Notes under the pieces: model-generated
Told to the model about the DNA's origin: nothing
Databases searched by the model: none
Seen by the model: the letters and a program-made list of their open reading frames with translations, nothing else
Source: DATMNI01 sp963817515
Lineage (GTDB): Bacteria > Acidobacteriota > Terriglobia > Bryobacterales > Bryobacteraceae
Length of the DNA stretch: 64,000 nucleotides
Assembly: GCA_963817515.1 (NCBI GenBank)
Contig: CAWFPJ010000031.1
Span: 868,001-932,000, forward strand
Direction of reading: 5' to 3'
Part shown: piece after piece, positions 1 to 9,010 of the stretch
Position numbering within the stretch: position 1 is the stretch's first letter
Layout of the letters: every line of letters begins with the position of its first letter
Translations under genes and position numbers: made by a program

Positions 1-429
1 GAGCGCTGGAAAATCTTCTCTCGTAAATTGCTTCAAAAGAAAGTGCTGGATGCGGCCTTGGAGAGGCACCGCAATGGTCAATGGCTGAAGCGGCCCGATT
101 CGTCCATTTCGGAGATCGCCGATTGGGTGCGCGAAGTTTTGGGGGAAGAACCGGCTCTTGGTCTTTTGACGACCGTAGAAACTGAAACTAAGTACAACGG
201 CTATATCGTTCAGCAGGAGCGGCAAATGGCGCGGTTGAAGCAGGCCGAGGGGCGGGCCATTCCCACGGACTTCGGCTTTGCTTCAATTCCGGGCCTTTCT
301 CGGGAGATCCAGGACAAGCTGGAACGGGTGCGGCCGTCGACTTTGGGCCAGGCTGCCCGGATTCCAGGCGTTACACCGGCAGCGATTGCCGTTTTGGATT
401 GCTACCTGAGCCTGGCCCGTGTTTCGTGA
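1..429 (+). CDS. mnmG: MnmG (GidA) tRNA uridine-5-carboxymethylaminomethyl modification enzyme, C-terminal part
   Basis: The reading frame is open from the first base of the window, so this is the last 142 residues of a protein whose N-terminus lies outside. MnmG with MnmE adds the carboxymethylaminomethyl group at U34 of certain tRNAs. The visible part is the helical C-terminal domain: a YNGYIVQQ segment, then a stretch matching the family pattern of FxxIPGLSxEIxxKLxxVRPxTLGQAxRIPGVTPAAI. The FAD-binding domain is not in view. Its last 11 bases overlap the start of rsmG, the usual gidA-gidB arrangement near the chromosome origin. A TTG at 28 is an internal codon, not the start. Confidence 0.93.
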   Translation, partial: ERWKIFSRKLLQKKVLDAALERHRNGQWLKRPDSSISEIADWVREVLGEEPALGLLTTVETETKYNGYIVQQERQMARLKQAEGRAIPTDFGFASIPGLSREIQDKLERVRPSTLGQAARIPGVTPAAIAVLDCYLSLARVS

Positions 430-1009
430 CTTGCTGCGCCAGCGTCTTCCCGAGCTTGCAGTAGAGAAGGTTGCGCTGCTCGAGGTTCATTACGAGCTGC
501 TGCTGCGTTGGAATCAGACGATTAACCTGACCTCTATCAATGAGTTAGATGAAATTGTGGAGCGCCACTATTGCGAGTCGCTCTTTTTGGGGATGCACCT
601 GCCTCCGGAGCCGGTGAGCATCGCCGATATCGGGTCGGGTGCCGGGTTTCCGGGGGTCCCAATGGCGATTCTCCGGCCTGACTGTACAGTGACGTTGATT
701 GAATCGCACCAGCGCAAAGCCGTGTTTCTCCGGGAGGCCAGCCGGAAGCTTGAAAATGTACGGGTGGCGGCCAAGCGGGCTGAGATGGTTACCGAGCGCT
801 TTGATGTTGTCGTGTCGCGAGCGGTGAGTTATAGGGATCTGGCGGGAAGTTTAAGTAGATTGGCTTCGAATGCCATTCTGCTAACCGGTACCGAGATTCC
901 CCCGGCTTCTATGGGCTTTGCTTGGGATACTGCCATTGCCTTGCCTTGGGGTAATCAGCGATTTCTCCGTGTTGGTGTTTCACGTGAAACAGCGGGAGCG
1001 TATTCGTGA
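419..1009 (+). CDS. rsmG: RsmG (GidB) 16S rRNA guanine-527 N7-methyltransferase
   Basis: A 196-aa class I SAM-dependent methyltransferase expected to methylate G527 of 16S rRNA. The SAM-binding glycine loop GSGAGFPG lies at about residues 72-79, preceded by the family signature around WNxxINLTSI. The GTG start at 419 lies inside the end of mnmG, implying translational coupling. The protein is a little shorter than usual for the family (roughly 205-240). The last 30 bases of the gene contain an exact parS centromere palindrome, so the C-terminal residues FLRVGVSRETAG are partly dictated by that DNA site. Confidence 0.92.
   Translation: MFRDLLRQRLPELAVEKVALLEVHYELLLRWNQTINLTSINELDEIVERHYCESLFLGMHLPPEPVSIADIGSGAGFPGVPMAILRPDCTVTLIESHQRKAVFLREASRKLENVRVAAKRAEMVTERFDVVVSRAVSYRDLAGSLSRLASNAILLTGTEIPPASMGFAWDTAIALPWGNQRFLRVGVSRETAGAYS
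976..991. other. parS: parS centromere site (ParB-binding palindrome)
   Basis: The 16-base perfect palindrome TGTTTCACGTGAAACA is identical to the classical bacterial parS consensus. It sits in the 3' end of rsmG, about 30 bases before parA. ParB is expected to load here and spread, and ParA to segregate the origin region. Only one copy was seen in the window. Confidence 0.95.
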
Positions 1010-1021
1010 TAGTATGGCCGC

Positions 1022-1813
1022 TTGAGCAGAGTCTTTGCCGTCGCCAACCAAAAAGGCGGGGTTGGTAAAACTACTACCGCCATTAACCTGGCTGCTTCAT
1101 TAGCGGCCAACGACTTCCGCATCCTGGTGATTGACTCCGATCCCCAAGGTAACGCCACAAGCGGCTTGGGAATTGCCAAAGACCCCACCCGCCCTAGCCT
1201 GTATCACGTTCTTTTGGGCGACACGCCGGTGGCAGAGGCAATTGTTCCCACCGAATTAGAAGGCCTTTTTCTCATCTCGGCCGATAAGAACCTGGTGGGG
1301 TCGAACCTGGAATTGATCGACATCCCCAACCGCGAATTTCGCCTGCGCGAACGCATTGCGGAGATTCGCGAACACTATCGCTACATCATCATCGACTGCC
1401 CGCCGGCTTTGGATTTGCTCACGCTCAATGCCCTGATTGCGGCCGATTCCGTTCTGGTTCCGATTCAGTGCGAGTTTTTTGCGCTGGAAGGCGTTTCGGA
1501 ACTCATGGATACCGTCGACCGGATTCGCGATTCGTTTCAGCATCCATTGGCCATAGAAGGCATTCTTCTAACAATGTTCGATGACCGGACGAACCTTACG
1601 CGCCAAGTTGCCGCAGATCTGAAAGAATTTTTTGGCGACCAGGTCTTTACCACGGTGATTCCACGCAGCATTAAGCTTGCGGAGGCGCCCAGCTTTGGCA
1701 AACCTATCCTGACCTACGACCCGCGCTCCAAAGGCGCGGAAAGTTATATCAAGCTCGCAAAAGAGATTCTAGACCATGAACAAAACGGACAACCCGCGCC
1801 GAGCGCTCGGTAG
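1022..1813 (+). CDS. parA: ParA/Soj chromosome partitioning ATPase
   Basis: A 263-aa Soj-type ParA ATPase that drives segregation of ParB-parS complexes over the nucleoid. The deviant Walker A motif KGGVGKTTT is at residues 11-19, followed by the DSDPQGNATSGLG segment and IIIDCPPALDLLTLNAL in the middle. There is no N-terminal DNA-binding extension, which is typical of chromosomal ParA. The likely start is a TTG at 1022, the first start codon giving the short N-terminus MSRVFAVANQ. It follows rsmG and parS closely and its end overlaps parB by 38 bases. Confidence 0.94.
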   Translation: MSRVFAVANQKGGVGKTTTAINLAASLAANDFRILVIDSDPQGNATSGLGIAKDPTRPSLYHVLLGDTPVAEAIVPTELEGLFLISADKNLVGSNLELIDIPNREFRLRERIAEIREHYRYIIIDCPPALDLLTLNALIAADSVLVPIQCEFFALEGVSELMDTVDRIRDSFQHPLAIEGILLTMFDDRTNLTRQVAADLKEFFGDQVFTTVIPRSIKLAEAPSFGKPILTYDPRSKGAESYIKLAKEILDHEQNGQPAPSAR

Positions 1814-2669
1814 AGGCCTCGGCTCGCTGTTGCCGACTCGCCCTCCGGTGGCTCCGCCGCCGCCGCCTCCGCCGACTCACGAAGAGACGTCGTTAAATGT
1901 AAGCATTGATTCCATCGATGCCAATCCTCTCCAACCGCGTCGGCTTTTCGAGCATGACCGATTGGCGGAACTGGCGCAATCCATCCGGACCAATGGCATC
2001 ATTCAGCCGCTGGTGGTCCGAAAAGCCGGCGACCGGTATCAATTGGTGGCTGGTGAGCGCCGCTGGCGGGCTGCTAAAATCGCCGGGATTTCAGAAGTCC
2101 CGATTGTGGTCCGCGACATTCCTGATGACCGGCTGCTCGAAATCACGCTCATCGAGAACATTCAGCGCGAGGATCTCAATCCGATCGAAACTGCCGCGGC
2201 CTTTGCCAGTATGACCGCCGAGCTGCATCTGAACGCCGATCAGATCGGCTCGCGGGTGGGCAAAGACCGGTCCACTATTGTCAATTTCACGCGCTTGCTT
2301 CAGCTCCCGCAGGATCTTCAGCAGATGGTGGCGGAGCGGCGCATCTCGGCCGGGCATGCCCGATGCCTGCTGACGATTCCGAACGAGGGCCTCCAACGGC
2401 AGGTGGCGGAAAAGGCCGTTGCGCAGAATTGGTCGGTGCGGCAGTTGGAGCGCGTGACCAAGCGAATGATGGAGGGCAGGCAGCCGAAATCGGTGGATGA
2501 GGTGGATCTGGACCCGAACGTGAAGGCGGCAATTCAGGAAATGGAACGAGTGCTGGGCACCAAGGTTCGGATCATCGAAGGCGCCAAGGGAAAGGGCAGG
2601 ATTGAGATCGAGTATTACTCGGCGGAAGATCTGGACCGGATTTATACGGGCATCACCGGACAAACCTAA
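1776..2669 (+). CDS. parB: ParB/Spo0J chromosome partitioning protein
   Basis: A 297-aa ParB that binds parS and, as a CTP-dependent clamp in this family, spreads along DNA. An N-terminal ParA-contacting segment (RRALGRGLGSLLP, residues 8-20) is followed by a proline run (about 23-33), the ParB N-domain with the CTP-binding motif GERRWRA at 93-99, a KorB-type HTH around residues 150-200 and a C-terminal dimerisation region. The ATG at 1776 overlaps the parA end by 38 bases, so the genes are probably co-translated. The parS target is 785 bases upstream. Confidence 0.94.
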   Translation: MNKTDNPRRALGRGLGSLLPTRPPVAPPPPPPPTHEETSLNVSIDSIDANPLQPRRLFEHDRLAELAQSIRTNGIIQPLVVRKAGDRYQLVAGERRWRAAKIAGISEVPIVVRDIPDDRLLEITLIENIQREDLNPIETAAAFASMTAELHLNADQIGSRVGKDRSTIVNFTRLLQLPQDLQQMVAERRISAGHARCLLTIPNEGLQRQVAEKAVAQNWSVRQLERVTKRMMEGRQPKSVDEVDLDPNVKAAIQEMERVLGTKVRIIEGAKGKGRIEIEYYSAEDLDRIYTGITGQT

Positions 2670-2689
2670 GCCCGTGCTACAATTTGCGG

Positions 2690-3076
2690 CTATTTCTTCA
2701 TCAGGCCCAGAATATAGGATAATTCCCTCCGAATCTCTGGTAACGGATCCTCGGAGAAAAGTTCCCGCTGGACGCCTTTGGAAACGGTTCGCGCCTTGGG
2801 AGCGCGGGACTCGGCCTGCAAGGTCTGGCGTGCGCCTTCGATGGTGAACCGCTTTTCGTAGAGCAGGTGCTTAATACGCAGCAACAGCTCGACGTCCTTG
2901 CGTCGGTACAGGCGGTGGCCGGTGCCCGATTTCTTGGGTGAGAGAACCGCGAATTCGGTCTCCCAATAGCGCAAGACGTACGGCTCGACTCCAAGGAGTT
3001 CACTTACCTCACCGATCTTGAAGTACAGCTTATCCGGAATCTCGGGAGACCCGGGCTGCAACGCGACATCCGTCAT
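2690..3076 (-). CDS. MerR family transcriptional regulator
   Basis: A 128-aa regulator. The MerR winged HTH occupies about residues 18-85 (YFKIGEVSELLGVEPYVLRYWETEF then GHRLYRRKDVELLLRIKHLL), followed by a short C-terminal tail without the cysteines seen in metal-sensing MerR proteins. Its target and effector cannot be read from the sequence. It converges with parB, leaving a 20-base gap, and is divergent from the DUF1552 gene; the 57 bases between 3077 and 3133 should hold both promoters. Confidence 0.85.
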   Translation of the reverse strand: MTDVALQPGSPEIPDKLYFKIGEVSELLGVEPYVLRYWETEFAVLSPKKSGTGHRLYRRKDVELLLRIKHLLYEKRFTIEGARQTLQAESRAPKARTVSKGVQRELFSEDPLPEIRRELSYILGLMKK

Positions 3077-3133
3077 TCGCCACTGAGATCTTATCTCAAC
3101 CGGTGATAGAATGCCACTAGAGCGAGGCCCCCG

Positions 3134-4526
3134 ATGTTTAAGCCGATATCCCGAAGAACCTTGCTGCGCGGCGCCGGCACTGCCTTGGCGCTGCCATGGC
3201 TGGAGACAATGCGGGCGTCGTCGTCGGCCTCTGATGACGCTTCAAGCGCCGAGCCCAGGCTGTCCGAACCGCCGCTGCGCATGATGTTCATGTTCATGCC
3301 GAACGGAGTACGGCCGGACTATTGGACCCCGGCCGGCGATGGCGAGGACTACCAGATCACTCCCCATTTGAAACCGCTCGAAGGCCTGCAGAAGCGATTT
3401 CATGCTGCTGGAGAATCTCTGGAACAAGAACACCATCGGCCGTAATGGCCACTGGCCCAAGGTGCCGGTCTGGCTTTCGGGCGGCTACGTGCAGCGGACC
3501 ACGGGCGACGACCTGGACACGGGCGCGGTATCGGTAGACCAGTTGGCCGCTCAGCACATCGGCGACAAAACGTCCCTGCCTTCATTTGAAGTAGGCATCG
3601 ATGCACCGCGTTCCGGCATCGACACGGCCGGCGGCGGATTCGCGCGTCTCTATGGATCGTTCATCTCCTGGCGCGATCCTCGTACTCCGGTGCCGAAAGA
3701 GATCATTCCGCAACTGGCCTTCGACCGGTTGTTTCGAGGCAACCGAAGCGCGGTGGTCTCAAGCGTGAATCCAAAAGATCCCGCGCTCCTGACCGCGCTA
3801 CAAAGGGACGATACCAGCATTTTGGACCTGGTGATGGACGATGCCAGGACCGTGCAGCGGCAGGGTAGCGCGCAAGACCGCGTCCGGCTGGACGAATACT
3901 TCAGCTCGGTGCGCTCCGTGGAACAGCGGCTCGAGGCCGCGATGCACCCGCAGAAACGGTGGATCAACCAGGGCAAGTTCCCCCTGGACCGGCCCGCGCC
4001 CGGCTTTCCCGACACGCACCAGGAGCACGTCCGGCTGATGCTCGATATTTTCATTCTGGCATTTTGGACGGACACGACGCGCATCGGCACCTTCATGTTC
4101 GGCGACGCCCAATCCTCCAAGGACTATTCCTGGCTGCCGGGTGTAAAGGGCGCGTTCCATTCGATTTCGCACCATGGAGACGTTCCGGAACGGCGCGAGC
4201 AATATGAAAAGATCATCAACTGGCACACCGGACAGCTGGCGTATTTCCTGAACAAGGTCAAGAACCTGGATGAAGGTGGAAAGTCGCTGCTGGATAATTC
4301 GATGATCATGTTCGGCGCCTCCATCAAGGACGGCAACCGTCATACGGTGGAGAATCTGCCGCTGCTTTTGGCCGGCCGGGGGAAGGGCACGCTGCGTCCC
4401 GGACGGCGGTTCCGGGCTGCGGAAAAAACGCCGCTGTGCAATCTGTACCTGGCGTTGCTGCATCGCATGGGCGTGATGGAGAAATCATTCGGCGACAGCA
4501 CTGGGCCGCTGGATGGTCTTGCATAG
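3134..4526 (+). pseudogene. DUF1552 domain protein, Tat-exported, interrupted by an apparent +1 frameshift
   Basis: Two reading frames together encode one DUF1552 protein of about 463 aa. The first part has a Tat-type signal (SRRTLLRGAGTALALPWLE, residues 6-24) and runs to PHLKPLEGLQKRF. The second resumes with DFMLLENLWNKNTIGRNGHWPKVPVWLSGGYV and continues to the normal C-terminus. The junction reads aag-c-gat, so one extra C near 3395 explains the break. DUF1552 proteins have no firmly established function; they usually stand next to a DUF1592 cytochrome-type gene, as here. Either a sequencing error or a genuine recent mutation is possible; the rest of the gene looks undamaged. Confidence 0.85.
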
Positions 4527-4547
4527 ACTCGATGGTCTTGCATAGAC
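4512..4547 (+). repeat. Short direct repeat of 17 bases at the gene junction
   Basis: The 17-mer GATGGTCTTGCATAGAC occurs at 4512-4528 and again at 4531-4547. The first copy contains the stop codon of the DUF1552 gene; the second supplies a possible start codon (4532) for the next gene. It looks like a small local duplication. Confidence 0.8.
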
Positions 4548-6850
4548 AGCTTATGCGGATCCTGTTGTTGGCTGTGGTGCCGCTGGCCTATTGCGCTTCG
4601 GACGCATCACAAGAGTTTTCGCAAACCATTCGTCCGGTCCTGGTGCGGAACTGCGCCGCCTGTCATAATCCCGCCAATTCGAAGAATCCGGCCAATTTCT
4701 TGAAGGCCGCCACAGCCGGGGAGATGCAGGCAGACCGCGGATTATGGCGAAGCGTTGCGGCCCAGTTGCGCAACCGGACCATGCCGCCCATCGAATCCAA
4801 GCTGACTGAAGAGGAACGGCTCCGAATATCGCAATGGGTGGAGAACCAGCTGCGGCAAACCGCGTGCGGCGCCGGGGAGTATGCGGGGGCCGGGACGGTT
4901 CGGCGGCTCAACCGGCGCGAATACCACAACACGATCCGCGATCTGATGGGCGTGGATTTGGATATGGCCGCCATCTTTCCCGCCGACGGAACCGGCGGCG
5001 CGGGCTTCGACACCAACGGCGACACGCTCTACGTGCCGCCGATGTTGATGGAGCGCTACATGGAAGCCGCGCAGCAGATTCTGGACCGCGTAATCATTAC
5101 GCCGCCACTCTTGAAGACCTGGGCGGGATCGGCGCTGCAACCCGGCCACCCGGTGTCCGCCTCCATCTACGTGGATGGAGATTATGATGTGCTGGCGGCG
5201 CTCGATCCCAAATCAGCATCCGCCAAAATGACCCTCATGGTGGATGGCGCCGACGCTGGTGGAATGGCGATGCAGCGAAGCCGCGGCCCCGGTATAACCG
5301 TGGGTACACAAGTGCGCCTGAAGCGCGGCACGCGCACATTTTCTGTGCTGCCGGCGGAAGCTCCGTTGGGGATCATCAGCCTGAGCCTGGCGCAGAAGCG
5401 TGAAGAGCCCTCGGCCGAGAAGCGAGCTTTGCAATATCGTCTGTTGGGAATGGAACCAGGCCCGGAGCCGCTCGATCCGCGCAAGGCAGCCCGTCAAGTG
5501 CTGACGGCATTCCTGCCAAGGGCTTTCCGGAGGCCTGTGGAGCCGGCCGAGGTGGACCGTTTCCTGGTGATGTATGACCGGGCCGCCGGGCGCGGAGATC
5601 CGTATGAAGAACGATTGAAATTGGCGCTCAAAGCGGTTCTGGTGTGGCCCGATTTTCTGTTCCGAATCGAGGAGCGCAAGGTTAAGCCGGGAATTTATCC
5701 GGTGGGCCAGTATGAGCTGGCGGCGCGCCTGTCTTACTTTCTCTGGTCGACCATGCCGGACGAGCAGCTAATCCGGCTTGCCGGGCAGGGGAGCCTGCAG
5801 GATCCGAAAGTGCTGGCGGGCCAGGTGGAGCGGATGCTGGACGACCCGCGGGCGCGCACTTTCACCAGCACGTTTATGGGCCAGTGGCTGGGCACGCAGG
5901 ATGTGGGCGGCCGCGTGGTGCCGCTGCTTACCGAAATCCAGTCTTATTACAATGCGGACATTGCAGCCGACTTGCGAATGCAGCCGATCCTGCTGTTCGA
6001 TCGCATTCTGGGCGAGAACCGCAGCCTGCTGGAACTTCTCACCGCCGACTACACTTACCTGACGCAGCGGCTGGTGGCGTTTTACCAACTGGACGGCCGC
6101 GTGAACGGCATCGGAGATAATGGATTCCACTTGGTGCAATGGCCGGACGACCGGCGGGCCGGAGTGCTGGGAATGGCCGGCGTATTGGCGATGACCTCGC
6201 ATTACCAGCAGACCAGCCCGGTATTGCGCGGCGCCTGGGTGCTTGAAACTTTATTGGGCACGCCGGTTCCGCCTCCGCCGCCAGACGTGCCGCCGCTCGG
6301 TTCCGGAGGCCCGGCTACCGCGGCTCTTAGTACACGCGAGAGGGTGTTGCAGCACCGCGCCAACCCCGCGTGCTCTGCCTGCCACAAACTGATGGACCCG
6401 ATTGGCTTTGGCCTGGAGAATTTCGATTGGATGGGGCGCTGGCGCGATCAGGAAGGCGGCGGTAAGCCAATCGATGCGTCGGGCTCTTTACCTTCGGGCG
6501 AGAGTTTTGACGGTCCCGTGGAACTTCGGCGGGTCCTGCTCCAGCATAAAGACGACTTTTTGCGGCAACTGACGGGAAAGGTACTTGGCTATGCGTTGGG
6601 CCGCAGCCTTCAGGATGGCGATAGCTGCACGGTTCAGCGGTTGGTGGACCAGGTTGCCAACGACAACTATCGCGCGCGAACGTTGATTCGGGAGGTGGCG
6701 CTGAGCCTTCCGTTCCGGAACACTCAAGGCGGTGCTCTAACTTCGGCGCCGGTAACACTTCCGTCGCTGAACGTCTCGGCTGTCACTTCCAAGACCCAGG
6801 ACGCAAATTCTCATAACAACGGAGAAGTACCGGGTCTGGTGAAGAAGTAG
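4532..6850 (+). CDS. DUF1592/DUF1588-family protein with cytochrome c-type haem motifs
   Basis: A secreted protein of about 772 aa of the DUF1587-DUF1592-DUF1588-DUF1585 architecture that is common in planctomycetes and Solibacter-like bacteria. A signal peptide (MRILLLAVVPLAYCASDAS) is followed by a CAACH haem-binding motif about 34 residues into the mature-type N-terminus, a RRLNRREYHNTIRDLMGVD segment typical of DUF1587, and a second CSACH motif in the DUF1588 part (ACSACHKLMDPIGFGLENFDWMGRWR). It may act in periplasmic electron transfer or oxidative degradation, but this is inference. The start is uncertain: ATG at 4532 or at 4553; an open frame also extends back to 4436 inside the previous gene. 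It is paired with the DUF1552 gene upstream. Confidence 0.86.
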   Translation: MVLHRQLMRILLLAVVPLAYCASDASQEFSQTIRPVLVRNCAACHNPANSKNPANFLKAATAGEMQADRGLWRSVAAQLRNRTMPPIESKLTEEERLRISQWVENQLRQTACGAGEYAGAGTVRRLNRREYHNTIRDLMGVDLDMAAIFPADGTGGAGFDTNGDTLYVPPMLMERYMEAAQQILDRVIITPPLLKTWAGSALQPGHPVSASIYVDGDYDVLAALDPKSASAKMTLMVDGADAGGMAMQRSRGPGITVGTQVRLKRGTRTFSVLPAEAPLGIISLSLAQKREEPSAEKRALQYRLLGMEPGPEPLDPRKAARQVLTAFLPRAFRRPVEPAEVDRFLVMYDRAAGRGDPYEERLKLALKAVLVWPDFLFRIEERKVKPGIYPVGQYELAARLSYFLWSTMPDEQLIRLAGQGSLQDPKVLAGQVERMLDDPRARTFTSTFMGQWLGTQDVGGRVVPLLTEIQSYYNADIAADLRMQPILLFDRILGENRSLLELLTADYTYLTQRLVAFYQLDGRVNGIGDNGFHLVQWPDDRRAGVLGMAGVLAMTSHYQQTSPVLRGAWVLETLLGTPVPPPPPDVPPLGSGGPATAALSTRERVLQHRANPACSACHKLMDPIGFGLENFDWMGRWRDQEGGGKPIDASGSLPSGESFDGPVELRRVLLQHKDDFLRQLTGKVLGYALGRSLQDGDSCTVQRLVDQVANDNYRARTLIREVALSLPFRNTQGGALTSAPVTLPSLNVSAVTSKTQDANSHNNGEVPGLVKK

Positions 6851-6917
6851 CAGGTAGAAACCGCTACTGGGCGATCACGTTTTCTGCGAGGCACTGAATT
6901 CCACGGCGCCGCAAAAG

Positions 6918-7061
6918 TTACCATCCAGCGGAGCGGAAAGCCTGGATGAGCATCTGGTTACGTTGTTCCGACTTCTTTTCCTCTTTATACAAGAGCCTGG
7001 CCCAAATGCTGACGGAGAGTGAGATTCCGCAGAAAAACGCAATTGAAATTGAGAGCGCCAT
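6918..7061 (-). CDS. Candidate 47-aa single-pass membrane protein
   Basis: A short frame reads MALSISIAFFCGISLSVSIW, then ARLLYKEEKKSEQRNQMLIQ, then AFRSAGW and a stop. Residues 2-24 form one clear membrane helix; residues 26-34 are strongly charged and the tail is amphipathic. An AGGTGG ribosome-binding-like sequence stands 8 bases before the ATG. Its small size and position in an otherwise empty 369-base gap make it easy to miss. I do not recognise a family. It could be a small inner-membrane regulator or a chance ORF; the well-placed ribosome-binding site and coherent helix-plus-charged-tail design favour a real gene. Confidence 0.45.
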   Translation of the reverse strand: MALSISIAFFCGISLSVSIWARLLYKEEKKSEQRNQMLIQAFRSAGW

Positions 7062-7219
7062 ATAGTCATCCACCTGTTCAATCAGAATTCTGCCACAAAT
7101 AGATTGAGATTGCTAGACGTTCTAGTACTATTTAGGCGTTTTGCCCAGGAACAGGTACTAGGGGTGCGGAAAGCGTTGGATGATGTTTAATAAATATTGG
7201 AAAGAAGGAGGAAACGATC
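7062..7219 (+). promoter_or_regulatory. Upstream region of the SDR gene with a strong ribosome-binding site
   Basis: No further gene is visible in this part of the 6851-7219 gap. An AT-richer stretch including ttctagtactattta near 7119-7133 could hold a promoter. AAGGAGG at about 7204-7210 stands 9 bases before the GTG at 7220 and decides that start. Confidence 0.5.
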
Positions 7220-7969
7220 GTGAACAGGCTAAAGGGAAAGCGTGCTCTGATTACGGGCGGGACCAGCGGCATCGGCCTTGAAACCGCCCGCCAGTTTTTG
7301 AGCGAGGGCGCCCGCATTGCCATCACCGGTAAGAATCCGGCGACGCTCGAGACGGCACGCAAAGAACTGGGCAGCGGGGTGCTGATTATCCCATCGGATG
7401 CGAGCGACGTAGCGTCTCAGAAGCCCGTTGCCGAGACCCTTCGGCAGGAATTTGGAGGACTCGACATCCTGTTCGTTAACGCCGGGATCGCCGAACTCAA
7501 GCCCGTGGAGCAGTGGGACGAGGCCGCGTTCGACCGTTCCTTTGCGATTAACGTGAAGGGGCCGTATTTCCTGGTTCAGGCGCTCTTGCCGATCTTTGCA
7601 AATCCGGCGTCGATTGTGATCAACGCATCCGTCAACGCACACATCGGCATGCCGAACACGAGCGTCTACGGCGCCACCAAGGCTGCGCTTCTCTCCCTTG
7701 TCCGTACTCTTTCCGGCGAACTGATCTCGCGCGGTATCCGCGTCAACGCCGTCAGCCCCGGTCCGATCTCGACGCCCCTGTACGGCAAGCTCGGCCTGTC
7801 TGAATCCGATCTCCGATCAGTGGCCGCGTCAATTCAGGGCCAGGTCCCTGCCGGCCGCTTCGGAACACCTGGCGAGATTGCCTATGCGATTGTCTTCCTG
7901 GCCTCCGACGAATCCGCATTCACGGTTGGCAGTGAGCTTTTGATCGATGGTGGGATGAGCAATCTTTGA
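7220..7969 (+). CDS. SDR family NAD(P)-dependent oxidoreductase
   Basis: A 249-aa classical short-chain dehydrogenase/reductase. The cofactor motif TGGTSGIG is at residues 11-18, NAG at about 90-92, and the catalytic Ser/Tyr/Lys set is visible as NASVNA followed by YGATKAA. The family C-terminal segment FLASDESAFTVGSELLIDGG is intact. The substrate cannot be inferred. The GTG start has an excellent AAGGAGG. Two medium-chain reductases follow on the same strand with short spacers, so the three probably form a redox operon. Confidence 0.9.
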   Translation: MNRLKGKRALITGGTSGIGLETARQFLSEGARIAITGKNPATLETARKELGSGVLIIPSDASDVASQKPVAETLRQEFGGLDILFVNAGIAELKPVEQWDEAAFDRSFAINVKGPYFLVQALLPIFANPASIVINASVNAHIGMPNTSVYGATKAALLSLVRTLSGELISRGIRVNAVSPGPISTPLYGKLGLSESDLRSVAASIQGQVPAGRFGTPGEIAYAIVFLASDESAFTVGSELLIDGGMSNL

Positions 7970-7973
7970 AATG

Positions 7974-8017
7974 ACGGGAGCTCTGAAAATAATGGGAGCT
8001 CTGAAAATAACGGGAGG
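7974..8017 (+). repeat. Short tandem repeat between SDR and reductase genes
   Basis: A unit close to GGGAGCTCTGAAAATAA appears twice and a third time in part (ACGGGAGG). The repeated GGGAG places purine-rich ribosome-binding-like sequence ahead of the next gene at 8024. Confidence 0.6.
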
Positions 8018-8023
8018 TAGCCA

Positions 8024-8995
8024 ATGAAAAGCATGCGCTTAGGCGATTCCGCGCGGAAGCCTGCACTGATCGAGACCGACAGTCCTCAGCCAAAGCCGCG
8101 ACGAGGGGAGGTGTCGGTTCGAGTTTACGCCGCGGGCGTGACGCCCACTGAGCTTGCCTGGGATCCGACGTGGCACGCTAAGAACGGCGATCCACGCACC
8201 GGGGCCGTGCCGGCACATGAGTTCTCTGGCGAGATTGCGGAAATCGGCGAAGGTGTCGCAGGTTTGTCAGCCGGCCAGGAGGTCTACGGCATGAATGACT
8301 GGTTTGCGGATGGAGCGCTGGCGGAGTACTGTGTCACGCGGCCTGAATGGATTGCGCCCAAGCCGCGGCATCTTGGCCATGCAGAGGCTGCCTCCGTGCC
8401 GATAGGAGCTTTGACCGCGTGGCAAGGGTTGTTCGAACGGGCGAAACTCCAGCGTGGTGAGCGCCTGCTGGTGCATGGTGGAGCGGGGGCCGTGGGAGTC
8501 TTCGCCGTCCAGTTGGCGCGCTGGTGCGGGGCATATGTGACGACCACAGTGTCGGCACACAACTTCGAGTTCGTAAAGGGGCTTGGCGCGGATCAGGTTA
8601 TCGATTACAAGGCAGCGCCGTTTGAGAATCAAGTACGGGATGTGGATGTCGTGTTCGATGCCGTGGGCGGCGATACGCTGCGGCGGTCCTGGAGCGTTCT
8701 GAAACCGGATGGACGATTGGTGACGATCGCTGCGGGCGGCGACACTTCGCCTGATGAGCGCGCCAGGAAGGCGTTCTTCATCGTCGAACCTAACCGCCAA
8801 CAACTGGTGGAGATTGGGCGTCTGCTGGATGCGGGAGATCTTCGGCCGGTGGTGGATACCAGGGTGGCACTTTCACAGGCTGAAGAGGCTTACACGGGAA
8901 CTGTGGAAAGGCAAGGGCGTGGAAAGGTGGTGGTGGTTGTGAAAGCGGGAAGCGACCACACGCATGTTAGCAGTTCCGGCGTTACCGGCGATTGA
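8024..8995 (+). CDS. NADP-dependent medium-chain oxidoreductase (zinc-independent quinone-reductase type)
   Basis: A 323-aa MDR-superfamily enzyme. The GroES-like N-terminal half (about 20-130) includes PAHEFSGEIAEIGEGV; the Rossmann half has HGGAGAVGVFAVQLARWCGA (about 153-172) and then FDAVGGDTL. No zinc-ligand cysteine/histidine set is seen, so it belongs with quinone-oxidoreductase-like reductases rather than zinc alcohol dehydrogenases. The substrate is unknown. It is followed after 15 bases by a second MDR gene only distantly similar to it. Confidence 0.88.
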   Translation: MKSMRLGDSARKPALIETDSPQPKPRRGEVSVRVYAAGVTPTELAWDPTWHAKNGDPRTGAVPAHEFSGEIAEIGEGVAGLSAGQEVYGMNDWFADGALAEYCVTRPEWIAPKPRHLGHAEAASVPIGALTAWQGLFERAKLQRGERLLVHGGAGAVGVFAVQLARWCGAYVTTTVSAHNFEFVKGLGADQVIDYKAAPFENQVRDVDVVFDAVGGDTLRRSWSVLKPDGRLVTIAAGGDTSPDERARKAFFIVEPNRQQLVEIGRLLDAGDLRPVVDTRVALSQAEEAYTGTVERQGRGKVVVVVKAGSDHTHVSSSGVTGD

Positions 8996-9010
8996 GGATG
9001 CCGATTTAGG

